From Bacillota bacterium (GTDB taxonomy: Bacteria; Bacillota; Clostridia; Christensenellales; UBA1242), in contig WRCD01000003.1 of the NCBI GenBank assembly GCA_009784185.1, positions 62,001 to 126,000 of the forward strand: 64,000 bases of DNA, read 5' to 3'. The translations under genes were made by a program, and so were the position numbers. Under the pieces are notes generated by a model. The model did not search any database. It was given only the letters and a program-made list of their open reading frames with translations, and was not told the origin of the DNA. This document shows positions 42,241 through 50,056 of the stretch, one piece after another; position 1 is the stretch's first letter, and each line of letters opens with the position of its first letter.

Positions 42241-42269
42241 TTGCAAATCGTTTGTTTCTGATGTATAAT
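42241..42269 (+). promoter_or_regulatory. Promoter of the SRP RNA gene
   Basis: TTGCAA, 17-bp spacer and a perfect TATAAT. Transcription would begin about seven bases later, at the 5' strand of the RNA's closing stem. Confidence 0.85.
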
Positions 42270-42274
42270 ACTAC

Positions 42275-42546
42275 CGTTGTGCTAGGCGGGGAGCTAGCGG
42301 TGCCCTGTTATCTGCAATCCGCTACAGCAGAGCCGAATGCCGTTTGCGGCAATAGATTTTGGGAAAATGTATCCAAAATTCAGCGTTGAGTATAAGGTCT
42401 TGTGCAATTTAATATTGCGAATCATGTCAGAGCCGGAAGGCAGCAGCATTAAGCAAACCATTAAGTGTGCCATGAGGTTACTTTATAGGAGCTCGAGTCT
42501 TGGGCGGCAGTCCTGATTGATATTGACAAGGACGGATGCACAACGT
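42275..42546 (+). ncRNA. ffs: Signal recognition particle RNA, large bacterial form
   Basis: About 271 nt. The 5' region GTGCTAGGCGGGGAGCTAGCGGTGCC within it is the Alu domain typical of Gram-positive SRP RNA. Domain IV appears as GTCAGAGCCGGAAGG followed by CAGCAGCATTAAG, with the GGAA tetraloop at 42435-42438. The ends GTTGTGC and GCACAAC pair to close the molecule. It binds Ffh and targets membrane and secreted proteins to the translocon. A consensus promoter and a terminator frame it. Confidence 0.93.
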
Positions 42547-42555
42547 TTAAAAAAA

Positions 42556-42580
42556 ACCAGGCGTAAGCCTGTTTTTTTTA
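42556..42580. terminator. Bidirectional terminator after SRP RNA
   Basis: CAGGC-GTAA-GCCTG with A runs before and T runs after. It serves the SRP RNA on the + strand and can also end the minus-strand transcript of the 20-codon ORF at 42694. Confidence 0.85.
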
Positions 42581-42581
42581 A

Positions 42582-42616
42582 TTATAAATTATAAATGGTT
42601 GGTTGCTTACGCTCCA
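42582..42616. repeat. Family B repeat, reverse orientation
   Basis: AATTATA heptamer-like tail followed by GGTTGCTTACGCTCC, the reverse complement of a GGAGCG-n-AGC(A/G)ACC core. It lies between the terminator and the tiny ORF. Confidence 0.5.
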
Positions 42617-42631
42617 AAGCTGGACTTGTCG

Positions 42632-42694
42632 TCAGAATTCCCCTTTATCGCTCCATCTTCTGCCTTTAGCGGCATCTCTATCTGCATCTGACAT
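42632..42694 (-). CDS. Very small ORF (20 aa) with full expression signals
   Basis: ATG at 42694 is preceded by AAAAGGAGGGC and by a promoter (TTGACA at 42748-42753, 16-bp spacer, TATAAT at 42726-42731, minus strand). The 20 residues MSDADRDAAKGRRWSDKGEF are followed by TGA. The last codons (GGGGAATTC) look like the boundary of a family A repeat, so the gene may have been longer and cut by repeat insertion. It could be a leader peptide, a small regulatory protein or a relic. Confidence 0.5.
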   Translation of the reverse strand: MSDADRDAAKGRRWSDKGEF

Positions 42695-42761
42695 AACTAT
42701 GCCCTCCTTTTGTGCTTATATGGCAATTATAATACACGCACCCACATTGTCAAGGGCTTTT

Positions 42762-43766
42762 CTAAATTTTAAGACTTACAATTCTAATTTTATCAAAATT
42801 TTTTCCGATTAGTCCGGGTATGCTTACATTTACTGTTTCAATGCTATGTTTTTCCAACTGTGATTGCGACAGCACAGTGGTTTGCAATCGGTTCCCCGTT
42901 TTCAGCAGTGCGCCGCAAGCTATCCAAAATTTCATAGTTGAGGTTTTTGTGCTGCCTACCACCAGCCTTTCCCTTCTCGGTGCCTGCCGTAGGTTTGTTG
43001 CAATCATAATTTTATCGTCCCGCCCGCGGATATAACCGGTGGCGCGTTTTGCTTCCAGATATGCGTCATGCAAACAAGCAATCTTCTGCCGCCAAAGCGG
43101 GTCAGCCTCCTGTCCGGATTTTAACTTGCAGTTTAACTCAATCATGCGCTTCATGTTTGCGGAAAGACCTTTTTCTTCAGGCTTCGGCTGCGTTTCCAGC
43201 TTTTCACCAATTGCGTTCCAAAAAGCAGATTCGCTGGCAAATCTGCTGCTTACGGTGGTCACGGTTGTGTAAAGATTTTTAGGTTGATAATGTTTTAAAA
43301 ACTTAATCACTTTTTTATACGAACTTATATACGCTTCAATATCTTTCCGTGAAATGTTGTTAAGTTTACAAATAATAATGTCATCAAGGTAATAGTCAAG
43401 CAACACTCCGGGCGCATAAATTTTACAAATCGGAGCAAGCCATTCGGTGTAATACATATGTGAAAACAGCTCTGCCCAGTCTGCCTCCGGGGCTTCCGGA
43501 AGACGCCATAGTTTGTAGCCGCCATGCGGAAAAGTTATGTTGATTGGTAAGTTGTTGTCCACATTGTAGTTAATTGCGGTTTCAATGGTTTTAATATATT
43601 CTGCACTAACCGAGTATTTACGGAATTTATGGAAAAGCAACCGCCTTTTAATGTCTTGTTTTATGTCTCCTGTTAATTGAATGTTTTCGTCTGCGGCTTT
43701 TATTCTATGAAGTTCGTCTGTTATAAATTGATTGTACATTTTACTCGCATAATTCCACTTTGACAT
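42762..43766 (-). CDS. Unknown protein, possibly DIT1/PvcA-like (334 aa)
   Basis: A 334-residue soluble protein. Residues ~75-130 (INITFPHGGYKLWR, then DWAELF, then YYTEWLAPICKIYAPGV) form a block with conserved aromatic and acidic positions that I associate with uncharacterised proteins distantly like the L-tyrosine isonitrile synthase (DIT1/PvcA) fold. The C-terminal part is basic (RGRDDKIMIATNLRQAPRRERL). There is no signal peptide. The function is not established. It follows the DivIVA-like gene by 11 bp on the same strand, so the two are probably cotranscribed. Confidence 0.6.
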   Translation of the reverse strand: MSKWNYASKMYNQFITDELHRIKAADENIQLTGDIKQDIKRRLLFHKFRKYSVSAEYIKTIETAINYNVDNNLPINITFPHGGYKLWRLPEAPEADWAELFSHMYYTEWLAPICKIYAPGVLLDYYLDDIIICKLNNISRKDIEAYISSYKKVIKFLKHYQPKNLYTTVTTVSSRFASESAFWNAIGEKLETQPKPEEKGLSANMKRMIELNCKLKSGQEADPLWRQKIACLHDAYLEAKRATGYIRGRDDKIMIATNLRQAPRRERLVVGSTKTSTMKFWIACGALLKTGNRLQTTVLSQSQLEKHSIETVNVSIPGLIGKNFDKIRIVSLKI

Positions 43767-43777
43767 GAGGTAAATTT

Positions 43778-44623
43778 TTAACCGTTTTTCAACTTCTCCT
43801 CGTAAAAGTCAAAGGCTTTCATAATGTCTTCAAGGCTTTCGGTTGGGTTTATGGCTTCCTTCAGGTCAAACCCTTTTTGCTCGTTTATGTAATCTTTCAT
43901 CTGAATTGGTATAATGGCTTCAAAAAACGCATTGTGCTTTGGTGTCTGGCCAAATGCCCTGGGGAGCGTGTTTTGTTCGGTGGTTAAAAACTCATCTGCC
44001 GGGCTTGGGCCGCTTGGCGTAATAGTCATGCTTATTTTAGCCAGGCGCTTGGCTTCATCCGCAAACTGGTCTTTTACGCTTTGCTCCGCCAACTGCTGCT
44101 GCGGCAGCGGAATTTTGCATACAAGCCGGTTTTCGGCAGTTAATTTTGTTTGGGAGTAACTTGGAGTGCTGCCCATTTTACTAAGCAGCATTTTAGCGTG
44201 GCTCTGCCCGCCCTGCCCTGCAGTCAGCGTTTGCGCTATGGCAATCTGAAACTCGTCAATCAGTGCCGCCACTTCATCGGTTATCATACATTTGCCGTAT
44301 CTGCCGGTTAATTTTTCTAAAAGCGTTTCCCATTTCTGGTACAAAATCCTGACGCGCTTTATTTCAAGCCCGTACAGGTTTCTTGCCGATTCCTCAATTT
44401 GCCTTGCCTTTTCAACCGCAGAAACAAGCGCAAACGAAATCTGCGATTCTTTACCTTCAAACTTATCCAAACTGCACTTAACTTCTACCAGTTCCTGCTT
44501 GAGTTCATGTATAATTGCCTGCTGCATTTTCAGCTTTTCGTCGTTCTCCAGTTTTAGCTTAAACAGAAAGTTATCCACTTCAGATGTGGAATACCCGTTT
44601 TTTTCTAAGTTGAATTTGCTCAT
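43778..44623 (-). CDS. DivIVA-like coiled-coil protein
   Basis: A 281-residue protein. The N-terminal ~60 residues (FNLEKNGYSTSEVDNFL, then a coiled coil) match the DivIVA/GpsB N-terminal domain, which binds curved membranes and recruits cell-division and wall-synthesis proteins. The pattern NGYSxxEVDxF is diagnostic. Residues ~30-110 are coiled coil; the C-terminal half is less ordered, with Pro and Ser. It lies between lgt (upstream, across a repeat) and the 334-residue unknown. A GAGGACA site precedes the ATG. Confidence 0.8.
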   Translation of the reverse strand: MSKFNLEKNGYSTSEVDNFLFKLKLENDEKLKMQQAIIHELKQELVEVKCSLDKFEGKESQISFALVSAVEKARQIEESARNLYGLEIKRVRILYQKWETLLEKLTGRYGKCMITDEVAALIDEFQIAIAQTLTAGQGGQSHAKMLLSKMGSTPSYSQTKLTAENRLVCKIPLPQQQLAEQSVKDQFADEAKRLAKISMTITPSGPSPADEFLTTEQNTLPRAFGQTPKHNAFFEAIIPIQMKDYINEQKGFDLKEAINPTESLEDIMKAFDFYEEKLKNG

Positions 44624-44643
44624 ATGTTTGTCCTCTTTTAATT

Positions 44644-44806
44644 AATTCTCCCTTCCCGCCAATGGAGTACGCCGGCAGGCGGGAGGGTTGTGTTCTTTTC
44701 TCATCACAACCCCCGGCACTCCCGTGCCACCCCCTTTGCTAAAGGGGGAATTTTGGAGCGTAAACGATCCACAGTTGTTACCTGTTACCTGTTCCTTGCT
44801 CCTTCC
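44644..44806. repeat. Family A (copy 6) followed by a family B repeat
   Basis: AATTCTCCC at 44644 to GGGGGAATT at 44752 is a diverged family A copy with AGGGTTGTG/CACAACCC arms. GGAGCGTAAACGATCC begins at 44755 and is followed by GTTACCT-GTTACCT-GTTCCTT units. The B tail encodes the last residues and stop of lgt. Confidence 0.7.
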
Positions 44807-45626
44807 ACGGCAGCACCTGGTCAGCCGGCCACTTGCCTTGTTTGCGTCTGACCAATATGTACACAAGCAGCGCAGCTCCGCCAGCAATGCAAATTGCACT
44901 TACAACCTGTGATATTTGTAAACTGCCGGCCATAAGATTTTCAAGCCGCACAAACTCCAATACAAACCGCACCGCACCGTATAATATAAAGTAACAGGCT
45001 ACAACAATGCCCCTTATGCGGGTTTTAATCAGCAGAAGCAACAGCACACCAAAAATTACAAAGTTTGCCATGCTCTCATAAAAGAAAGTTGCCATATGCC
45101 ACTCTGTTCCAATCTCAACCGCCCAAGGAAACATCTGCCAGGCCGGGTTGGTTATCTCCAGCCCGTATACCTCGCTGTTTACATAGTTGCCCCAGCGCCC
45201 GATTGCCTGTCCTAAAATAAGACATGGCGCAACCACATCCGCAACTCTCAGATAATTAACTTTTTTTATGTAACACCAAACAGCCAGGCCAATTGCACCG
45301 CCAATAACTGCTCCGTATATGGCAATTCCGCCGTCCCAGATTGCAAATGCCCTGTCCCACGGTCCGCCGTTGAATATTAAAAAATACAGCCTGGCTCCGA
45401 TTACTGCCGGAATAAACAGCCACAGTATCAGTTCCAGCGGCAGGTCACGTTTAAACCCCCGGTAGCATGCAATAAAAACCGCCAGCACAGCCGCCAGCCC
45501 CAGCCCCGCTCCAATGATGATACCATACCAATGAACGGGAAAGTCGAATATTCTAAATGCTATTGTTGGATCTAAATCCGCTGTGATAAAGTTTATTTTA
45601 TATACCTCCCCCGCCGATGCGGGCAC
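44778..45626 (-). CDS. lgt: Prolipoprotein diacylglyceryl transferase
   Basis: Lgt adds diacylglycerol from phosphatidylglycerol to the lipobox Cys of prolipoproteins, needed by the lipoproteins in this window. HWYGIIIG (~33), the family signature GRWGNYVNSEVYG (~140), WHMATFFYES (~180) and seven membrane helices are present. The start is uncertain: GTG 45626 has almost no spacing to its AGGAG, whereas GGGGAGG lies 8 bp before an ATA codon at 45596 that would begin the protein at the usual place (INFITADLD). The C-terminal EQGTGNR is encoded by a family B repeat. Confidence 0.92.
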   Translation of the reverse strand: MPASAGEVYKINFITADLDPTIAFRIFDFPVHWYGIIIGAGLGLAAVLAVFIACYRGFKRDLPLELILWLFIPAVIGARLYFLIFNGGPWDRAFAIWDGGIAIYGAVIGGAIGLAVWCYIKKVNYLRVADVVAPCLILGQAIGRWGNYVNSEVYGLEITNPAWQMFPWAVEIGTEWHMATFFYESMANFVIFGVLLLLLIKTRIRGIVVACYFILYGAVRFVLEFVRLENLMAGSLQISQVVSAICIAGGAALLVYILVRRKQGKWPADQVLPWKEQGTGNR

Positions 45627-45734
45627 TCCTAAGTATAGCCCACCGGGACAATTTTGTCAACCCGGTGTATAATTTAATAATTAAACATTTTAGCGAAAAA
45701 CAGAAAACAACCGGTTACCCGATTGTTTTAATTT

Positions 45735-46832
45735 TTACGACGCAGACTTTCCGCCGCCGTGCACCATTTCAGGAGCATTTTTGGCTGGACCCTTGTTGTC
45801 AGCAGCTGCTTTTGCAGCCTCATCCGGTTTTATGCCCAAAATTTCGTTTGCTTTGTTTTTTGCTTCGCTTTTGTATGCACTGATATTTTCCGGAGTTATA
45901 GTATATACTTTTACTTCCGGCTCCATATTGTTTGCTATACTTTCGGAAGTGGACACATTCTCTTCAATTCTAACCCTTCCGCTCTCAAGCAGCTTTTCCA
46001 CGCTTTCAGATATTGCATATCTTGCTAAAAATGTTTCAGCCTCGTTCTTTCCAAGCAGTTCCAGCATGGTTTCAGGTGACCTGCCATCGGAATATTCAAG
46101 CACAACTTTTGCCTGGTACGAACATTTTTTAGAGTTCTTTGCAACATCCTCAGGAATTTTTGTTTTAATAATCTTGAATGCTTCATTAGCTTCGGCACGA
46201 TGTTTTTCTATATCTAAGTAGCTCTGTCTTATTTTAGCGTCCGTGTTTTCCTGCTCGGCTTTTTGCTGCCGGCCTTCTGTTTTTTGCCGGTCACGCTCTA
46301 CCAGCCCGCCGGTAGACAGCGACCCCTTTTCATAGTATTCTCTGCGCTGGTCTTCACGCGCCAGCCCTTTTCTGACCGCCTTGTCGTAAAGCCTGTCCAG
46401 TTTTCTGCTCCATTTTGCGGCACGGCCATTAGTGGCTGCAATCAGACCGTTTTCAGCATCTTTAGAAAGCCTTCTGAATTTTGCCATTTTGTTAAAGAAC
46501 CTGGTCTTGCGGTTTGCAAACCATAATCCAAGTCCGCCAAGAACCGAACCCAAGCCCACAAGCAAAACACCAAGACTGTTTGCAAACAGCCAGCTCATAA
46601 AGCCTGCTCCGCCAATTAATCCAAGCAAGCCGCCGCCCAGTAAAAACCCGGTTCCTATCAGCAAGGCACCAAAAAAGCCCGCAACGCCTATACCAATTTT
46701 ATCCAGGCGCAAGCGGTTTATGTTTTTCCTTTCGCCAACTTTGGCATTATAATCAGCCATAAGCACGCCCTCAGCGTCTGCAATTGCTCTGTCGGCTTCA
46801 TCGTCCGCCCTTAAATATCCAAATCGAGCCAT
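45735..46832 (-). CDS. Membrane protein with glycine-rich helices (365 aa), unknown
   Basis: A 365-residue protein. Two adjacent hydrophobic stretches (residues ~46-75 and ~83-105) rich in Gly and Leu form a helical hairpin. The rest is basic and charged, with coiled-coil character at residues ~140-240, and a C-terminal Ala/Lys/Gly-rich tail. No signal peptide. No known family. The next gene upstream on the same strand (46918-47892) is similar in plan, with two helices near the N-terminus and a large soluble part, so they may be functionally linked. Confidence 0.6.
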   Translation of the reverse strand: MARFGYLRADDEADRAIADAEGVLMADYNAKVGERKNINRLRLDKIGIGVAGFFGALLIGTGFLLGGGLLGLIGGAGFMSWLFANSLGVLLVGLGSVLGGLGLWFANRKTRFFNKMAKFRRLSKDAENGLIAATNGRAAKWSRKLDRLYDKAVRKGLAREDQRREYYEKGSLSTGGLVERDRQKTEGRQQKAEQENTDAKIRQSYLDIEKHRAEANEAFKIIKTKIPEDVAKNSKKCSYQAKVVLEYSDGRSPETMLELLGKNEAETFLARYAISESVEKLLESGRVRIEENVSTSESIANNMEPEVKVYTITPENISAYKSEAKNKANEILGIKPDEAAKAAADNKGPAKNAPEMVHGGGKSAS

Positions 46833-46917
46833 TTGTTCAGCCCTCCTCTTCTGTTAAAATTATACCACTAATAAAACCGGAAGTCAATATCTATTGTAAA
46901 ATAAACTATTATTATAA

Positions 46918-47892
46918 TCACCATGCTCTGTCTTTTGTTTCTGCTCTGAGTGCGGCATTTCGAGCAACAAAACTTTTAAAGTTTTTCTGCCCGATATAAT
47001 TGGCATATTCCGTTTCAGCTTCTTTTTTGTCTTTCATGCTTATAGTTATATCACTAAAATACTGCTTTCCGCGAGTGGCTACTTTTGCCGGAAACATATC
47101 AAACACTCCATAAGCCATCTCTCCCAGCGCTGCGGATACAACTGTGTGTTTCTGAGCCTCGTTTTCAATATCGTAGGTTATACTCGTTTCATCCACACAA
47201 TCTATGGATAGCTCTTTACGGACCTCCTGATTATCCTCATCAATTGCATATCCAAAATAATCGGAGTTAAAGTCAACAGCCGCCTGAATGTCACACAGCT
47301 GCCTGTCTTCATTAATGTTTAGTTTCAGCTCGGCGGGCTTAACCGTGTACCCTTTGCCCAGCGCTTTTCTAACCTGTCTGGCGTGTTTTGCAGCATGTTT
47401 TTTATAATGCTTACGCAGAGCCTCGTAATCTCTTGCTAAAAGCTTGTCCTCAATTTCTTTGGTGCGTTCATGATACAAAACGCCCAGCTTGTCGTACAAC
47501 AGGTAGTCTACTTCGCCTCTGGAAAATACGTCCTGCTCCATAAGCGTATGCACGCTTTTCATTATGTCCTGCTCTAGCACAAGCTTTGATTTATCCGATA
47601 ACGGCAAGCCCTTTTTGTCTGTTCCGGAGTTATATATATCCAGGCTGTCGGTAAGCCTGTTTATTGCAAGCGTAAATTTAGTATCATGTCGTGCTGTATA
47701 GAGCCCCCCCCCAGCAAAAATAGCCAAAGCTAAACTTGCAAACCTTATAATCGGCTCATCTACCGTAGCCGCAATATACGCAAGTGCTCCTGTGCTGGCA
47801 GCCCTAATGCCCACAGTTGTTTTTAATGATTTCATCAGCTGCTTTGCTTCCTGCTGCCCTTCAATCGTCTTTTCTTCAATAGTTCCTGTCAT
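46918..47892 (-). CDS. Membrane-associated protein (324 aa), unknown
   Basis: A 324-residue protein with two short hydrophobic segments at residues ~30-46 and ~52-68 and a large charged soluble domain. Residues ~85-200 are helical with many Lys and Asp; the C-terminal ~100 residues look beta-rich. No motif was recognised. It is transcribed in the same direction as the 365-residue gene 85 bp downstream. A run of C at about 47707 lies within the coding region near the codons for the second hydrophobic segment. AGGTGGTAG precedes the ATG. Confidence 0.6.
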   Translation of the reverse strand: MTGTIEEKTIEGQQEAKQLMKSLKTTVGIRAASTGALAYIAATVDEPIIRFASLALAIFAGGGLYTARHDTKFTLAINRLTDSLDIYNSGTDKKGLPLSDKSKLVLEQDIMKSVHTLMEQDVFSRGEVDYLLYDKLGVLYHERTKEIEDKLLARDYEALRKHYKKHAAKHARQVRKALGKGYTVKPAELKLNINEDRQLCDIQAAVDFNSDYFGYAIDEDNQEVRKELSIDCVDETSITYDIENEAQKHTVVSAALGEMAYGVFDMFPAKVATRGKQYFSDITISMKDKKEAETEYANYIGQKNFKSFVARNAALRAETKDRAW

Positions 47893-47959
47893 TTTTCTAC
47901 CACCTTTTTAAGTTGGTTTAAGTTTATCACATAATAGAAAAATGTCAATACCTCTATAA

Positions 47960-47985
47960 AAAAAGCCCCCGGGATGAGGTGCTTT
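47960..47985 (-). terminator. Terminator after mazF
   Basis: AAAAGC/GCTTTT hairpin with a C/G-rich middle and a run of T on the minus strand, directly after the stop of the toxin gene. Confidence 0.6.
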
Positions 47986-48333
47986 TTAGTTGTAAAATCC
48001 CAAACTAAGCAACAGTGCCTTGTTTACCTTGTCCATGGTCAGCTTATCCAACTCGCCAATCCGCTCGTTAAGCCGGCGCTTATCTAATGTGCGGACTTGT
48101 TCCAGCAGCACAACAGAATCCTTTTCCAAGCCATATGTAACGGCGCTTAATTCTATGTGAGTCGGAATTTTGGCTTTAGCCAGCTGGCTGGTTACGGCTG
48201 CCGCAATAACAGTGGGGCTGAATTTGTTGCCCACATCGTTCTGGATTATTAACACCGGCCGCACCCCGCCCTGTTCACTGCCTACCACCGGACTGAGGTC
48301 GGCGTAATACAGCTCGCCCCGCTTTATTTGCAT
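47986..48333 (-). CDS. mazF: MazF/PemK-family mRNA interferase toxin
   Basis: A 115-residue ribosome-independent endoribonuclease of the MazF (EndoA/NdoA) type, full family length. The N-terminal [25 protein letters not shown] is spread over the first strands (residues ~4-29) with the catalytic Arg after GGV, and AVTSQ (~47) holds the active-site Thr-Ser. [15 protein letters not shown] (~72-86) is the second conserved block. It follows the 67-residue antitoxin by 8 bp. The position downstream of acpS resembles the acpS-alr-ndoAI-ndoA region of B. subtilis, although alr is missing here. Confidence 0.92.
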   Translation of the reverse strand: MQIKRGELYYADLSPVVGSEQGGVRPVLIIQNDVGNKFSPTVIAAAVTSQLAKAKIPTHIELSAVTYGLEKDSVVLLEQVRTLDKRRLNERIGELDKLTMDKVNKALLLSLGFYN

Positions 48334-48341
48334 AACTAAAA

Positions 48342-48545
48342 TTAATTTTCCTTTAACCAGTTTTCATATTCGTTCAGTTCGTCTAATCCCTCATCAAACG
48401 CCAAACCAAGCGCATCGTAAGCCTCAATGCTTCTTGCGTACACGTCCAGTATCTCGCTCTCCGGCATTATATGAGACTCTGCCGTAATAATGTTACTGCT
48501 CTTTTTTGATAGCTCTTTGTTTAGCTTACCCGTGACTTTGCCCAT
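48342..48545 (-). CDS. Antitoxin of the MazF module
   Basis: A 67-residue acidic protein placed directly before mazF, as is usual for the antitoxin. The N-terminal ~25 residues are basic ([18 protein letters not shown]) and could bind DNA; the rest is acidic and helical ([21 protein letters not shown] within it) and would wrap the toxin. It does not clearly look like MazE or the ribbon-helix-helix antitoxin of Bacillus, so the class is open. AGGAGAG precedes the ATG. Function is inferred from position. Confidence 0.7.
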   Translation of the reverse strand: MGKVTGKLNKELSKKSSNIITAESHIMPESEILDVYARSIEAYDALGLAFDEGLDELNEYENWLKEN

Positions 48546-48583
48546 GTTAATTCTCTCCTGATATTGTTGTTTTAAACCTATTT

Positions 48584-48703
48584 ATTCCCCTCTACAAGAG
48601 GGGTGGATGTCGAGCGATAGCGAAGACAGACGGGGTGTGGCTAACGCGAGAGGTTGTGCAACCACACCCCGCCCTTCGGGCACCCCTCTTATAGAGGGGA
48701 ATT
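48584..48703. repeat. Family A palindromic repeat (copy 7)
   Basis: Full-length copy: TTCCCCTCTACAAGAGGGG to CCCCTCTTATAGAGGGGAATT, with GACGGGGTGTGG and CCACACCCCG. It lies between acpS and the antitoxin gene. Confidence 0.85.
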
Positions 48704-48712
48704 TCTGCCAAC

Positions 48713-48738
48713 AAAAAAGCACCGTTTAGGTGCTTTTA
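48713..48738 (-). terminator. Terminator after acpS
   Basis: AAAAGCACC/GGTGCTTTT stem with a short loop, followed by T on the minus strand, 14 bp after the acpS stop. Confidence 0.8.
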
Positions 48739-48751
48739 TGTTGCGTAGATA

Positions 48752-49135
48752 TTAATTTATTATGCAGACCGCAATTGCCATTTCGGACGAATGCGATATA
48801 CTGGCTTCAAGCTGGGTATAGCCAAGTGCGCTGTAATAGTTTTTAGTTTTGCCTTTAAGCGTAACTACCGGCGCACCACAGGTGTCCGGAAGCACCTCAA
48901 TTTCGTTAAGCCGCACGTGCTGGCTGCTTAGGCCCGTGCCAAGTGCCTTGCTTACAGCTTCTTTGCAGGCAAACTTGCCCGCCACGCGCTCATATGCCTT
49001 AGTGGATTTCAATGCACCTATATGTTCGCGCTCAAGCTTGGTAAAATAGCGTGTTAAAAACTTAGGCTCCTTTTTAAGCAGCTTCTCAATCCTGGATACG
49101 CTTACTATATCCGTTCCTACTTTTATTGCTCCCAT
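48752..49135 (-). CDS. acpS: Holo-[acyl-carrier-protein] synthase
   Basis: AcpS transfers 4'-phosphopantetheine from CoA to a Ser of acyl carrier protein, needed for fatty acid synthesis. At 127 residues it has the family length. VGTDIVSVSRI carries the Mg-binding D9, FACKEAVSKALGTG carries E59 with the conserved KEA, and SISHSSEMAIAV is the C-terminal signature. The gene precedes the antitoxin-toxin pair, but a family A repeat and a terminator separate them. AGGGGTAATGGG precedes the ATG. Confidence 0.93.
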   Translation of the reverse strand: MGAIKVGTDIVSVSRIEKLLKKEPKFLTRYFTKLEREHIGALKSTKAYERVAGKFACKEAVSKALGTGLSSQHVRLNEIEVLPDTCGAPVVTLKGKTKNYYSALGYTQLEASISHSSEMAIAVCIIN

Positions 49136-49149
49136 TACCCCTCCCGAAA

Positions 49150-49199
49150 CAATTATAAATTATAAAATATCAATTATTGGTCGCTCCGCTCCGGAGAAA
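49150..49199. repeat. Family B repeat, reverse orientation
   Basis: AATTATA heptamer-like units followed by GGTCGCTCCGCTCC, the reverse complement of the GGAGCG-n-AGCGACC core. It ends next to the recX stop codon. Confidence 0.6.
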
Positions 49200-49200
49200 A

Positions 49201-49815
49201 TTATTCAAATTCAATATCCGTCAATCTGCTTAGCGCCTGCTTAATTTCGCTAAAGCTAAAGCCACGGCCTGCCAGCCTGCGTGATACCTTACCTAAGTTC
49301 TCCCGTGTCAGCTCCTTGTTGCGCAAAAACTTTTGCGCCAGAAGCAAACAACTCTCGCTTCCGTCGTGTTCAGCCAGCGCCGCATCAATAGTTTCTTTAC
49401 TTACGCCCTTGTGTAATAAATCATAGCTTAACTTGCGCTTGCCGCTTCCGCTGCTGTATGTGCGCACAAAGCTTTCGGTGTAAGTCTCGTCGTTAATGTA
49501 TTTGTATTCTTTTAGTTTGTCTATAACAGAATTTACAACCGGTGTCAGATAGCCTTTCCCCAATAAATAGTTTTTAATCTCGCGCTCGGTTTTCAGGCGG
49601 CTGCTTAAGATACCTATTGCCCGTTCAAACGCCGTGCCGGCATCCGATTCAAGCTGAATCCGTTCCAGCTCCTCAAGAGTTATTTCCTGCCCGAGTTTTA
49701 ATTTGTGCTGCATTACGGTAAGCGTTTGCAAGCCGCAAACAAAACTACCGTCCAGATATACACTGGTGCGCTGTTTGTTTTTCTTTTGAGCGGATAACTC
49801 GGTTATGGTTAGCAT
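49201..49815 (-). CDS. recX: RecX regulatory protein
   Basis: A 204-residue RecX-family protein, which binds RecA filaments and limits recombination and SOS activity. The family features are the three-helix repeats: RAIGILSSRLKTEREI (~65), LKEYKYINDETYTESFVRTY (~107) and the C-terminal VSRRLAGRGFSFSEIKQAL (~180). The first ~50 residues are a beta-rich extension common in Firmicutes RecX (SVYLDGSFVCGLQTL). It is followed downstream by acpS. No LexA-type box was noticed in the short upstream gap. Confidence 0.88.
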   Translation of the reverse strand: MLTITELSAQKKNKQRTSVYLDGSFVCGLQTLTVMQHKLKLGQEITLEELERIQLESDAGTAFERAIGILSSRLKTEREIKNYLLGKGYLTPVVNSVIDKLKEYKYINDETYTESFVRTYSSGSGKRKLSYDLLHKGVSKETIDAALAEHDGSESCLLLAQKFLRNKELTRENLGKVSRRLAGRGFSFSEIKQALSRLTDIEFE

Positions 49816-49913
49816 ATGCCCATTATACCCTACTTGCCTCTACTTTTGCAACTTGTATATACAATTTTGTTTTTAAATTGATGATTATATGTTATACTTT
49901 AGAAGTAGAATGG

Positions 49914-50033
49914 AATTCCCCTCTACAAGAGGGGTGGATGCGACCATAGGGAGCAGACGGGGTGTGGCGGGGAAGCAGTTAGCTTGAGAGACCACACCCC
50001 GCCCTCCGGGCACCCCTCTTATAGATGGGAATT
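49914..50033. repeat. Family A palindromic repeat (copy 8)
   Basis: AATTCCCCTCTACAAGAGGGG to CCCCTCTTATAGATGGGAATT with the GACGGGGTGTGG/CCACACCCCG inner arms. It fills the gap between the divergent recX and Fe-S scaffold-like genes, so their promoters must lie at its edges. Confidence 0.85.
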
Positions 50034-50056
50034 ATAAATAGAAGGAAAACAACAAA

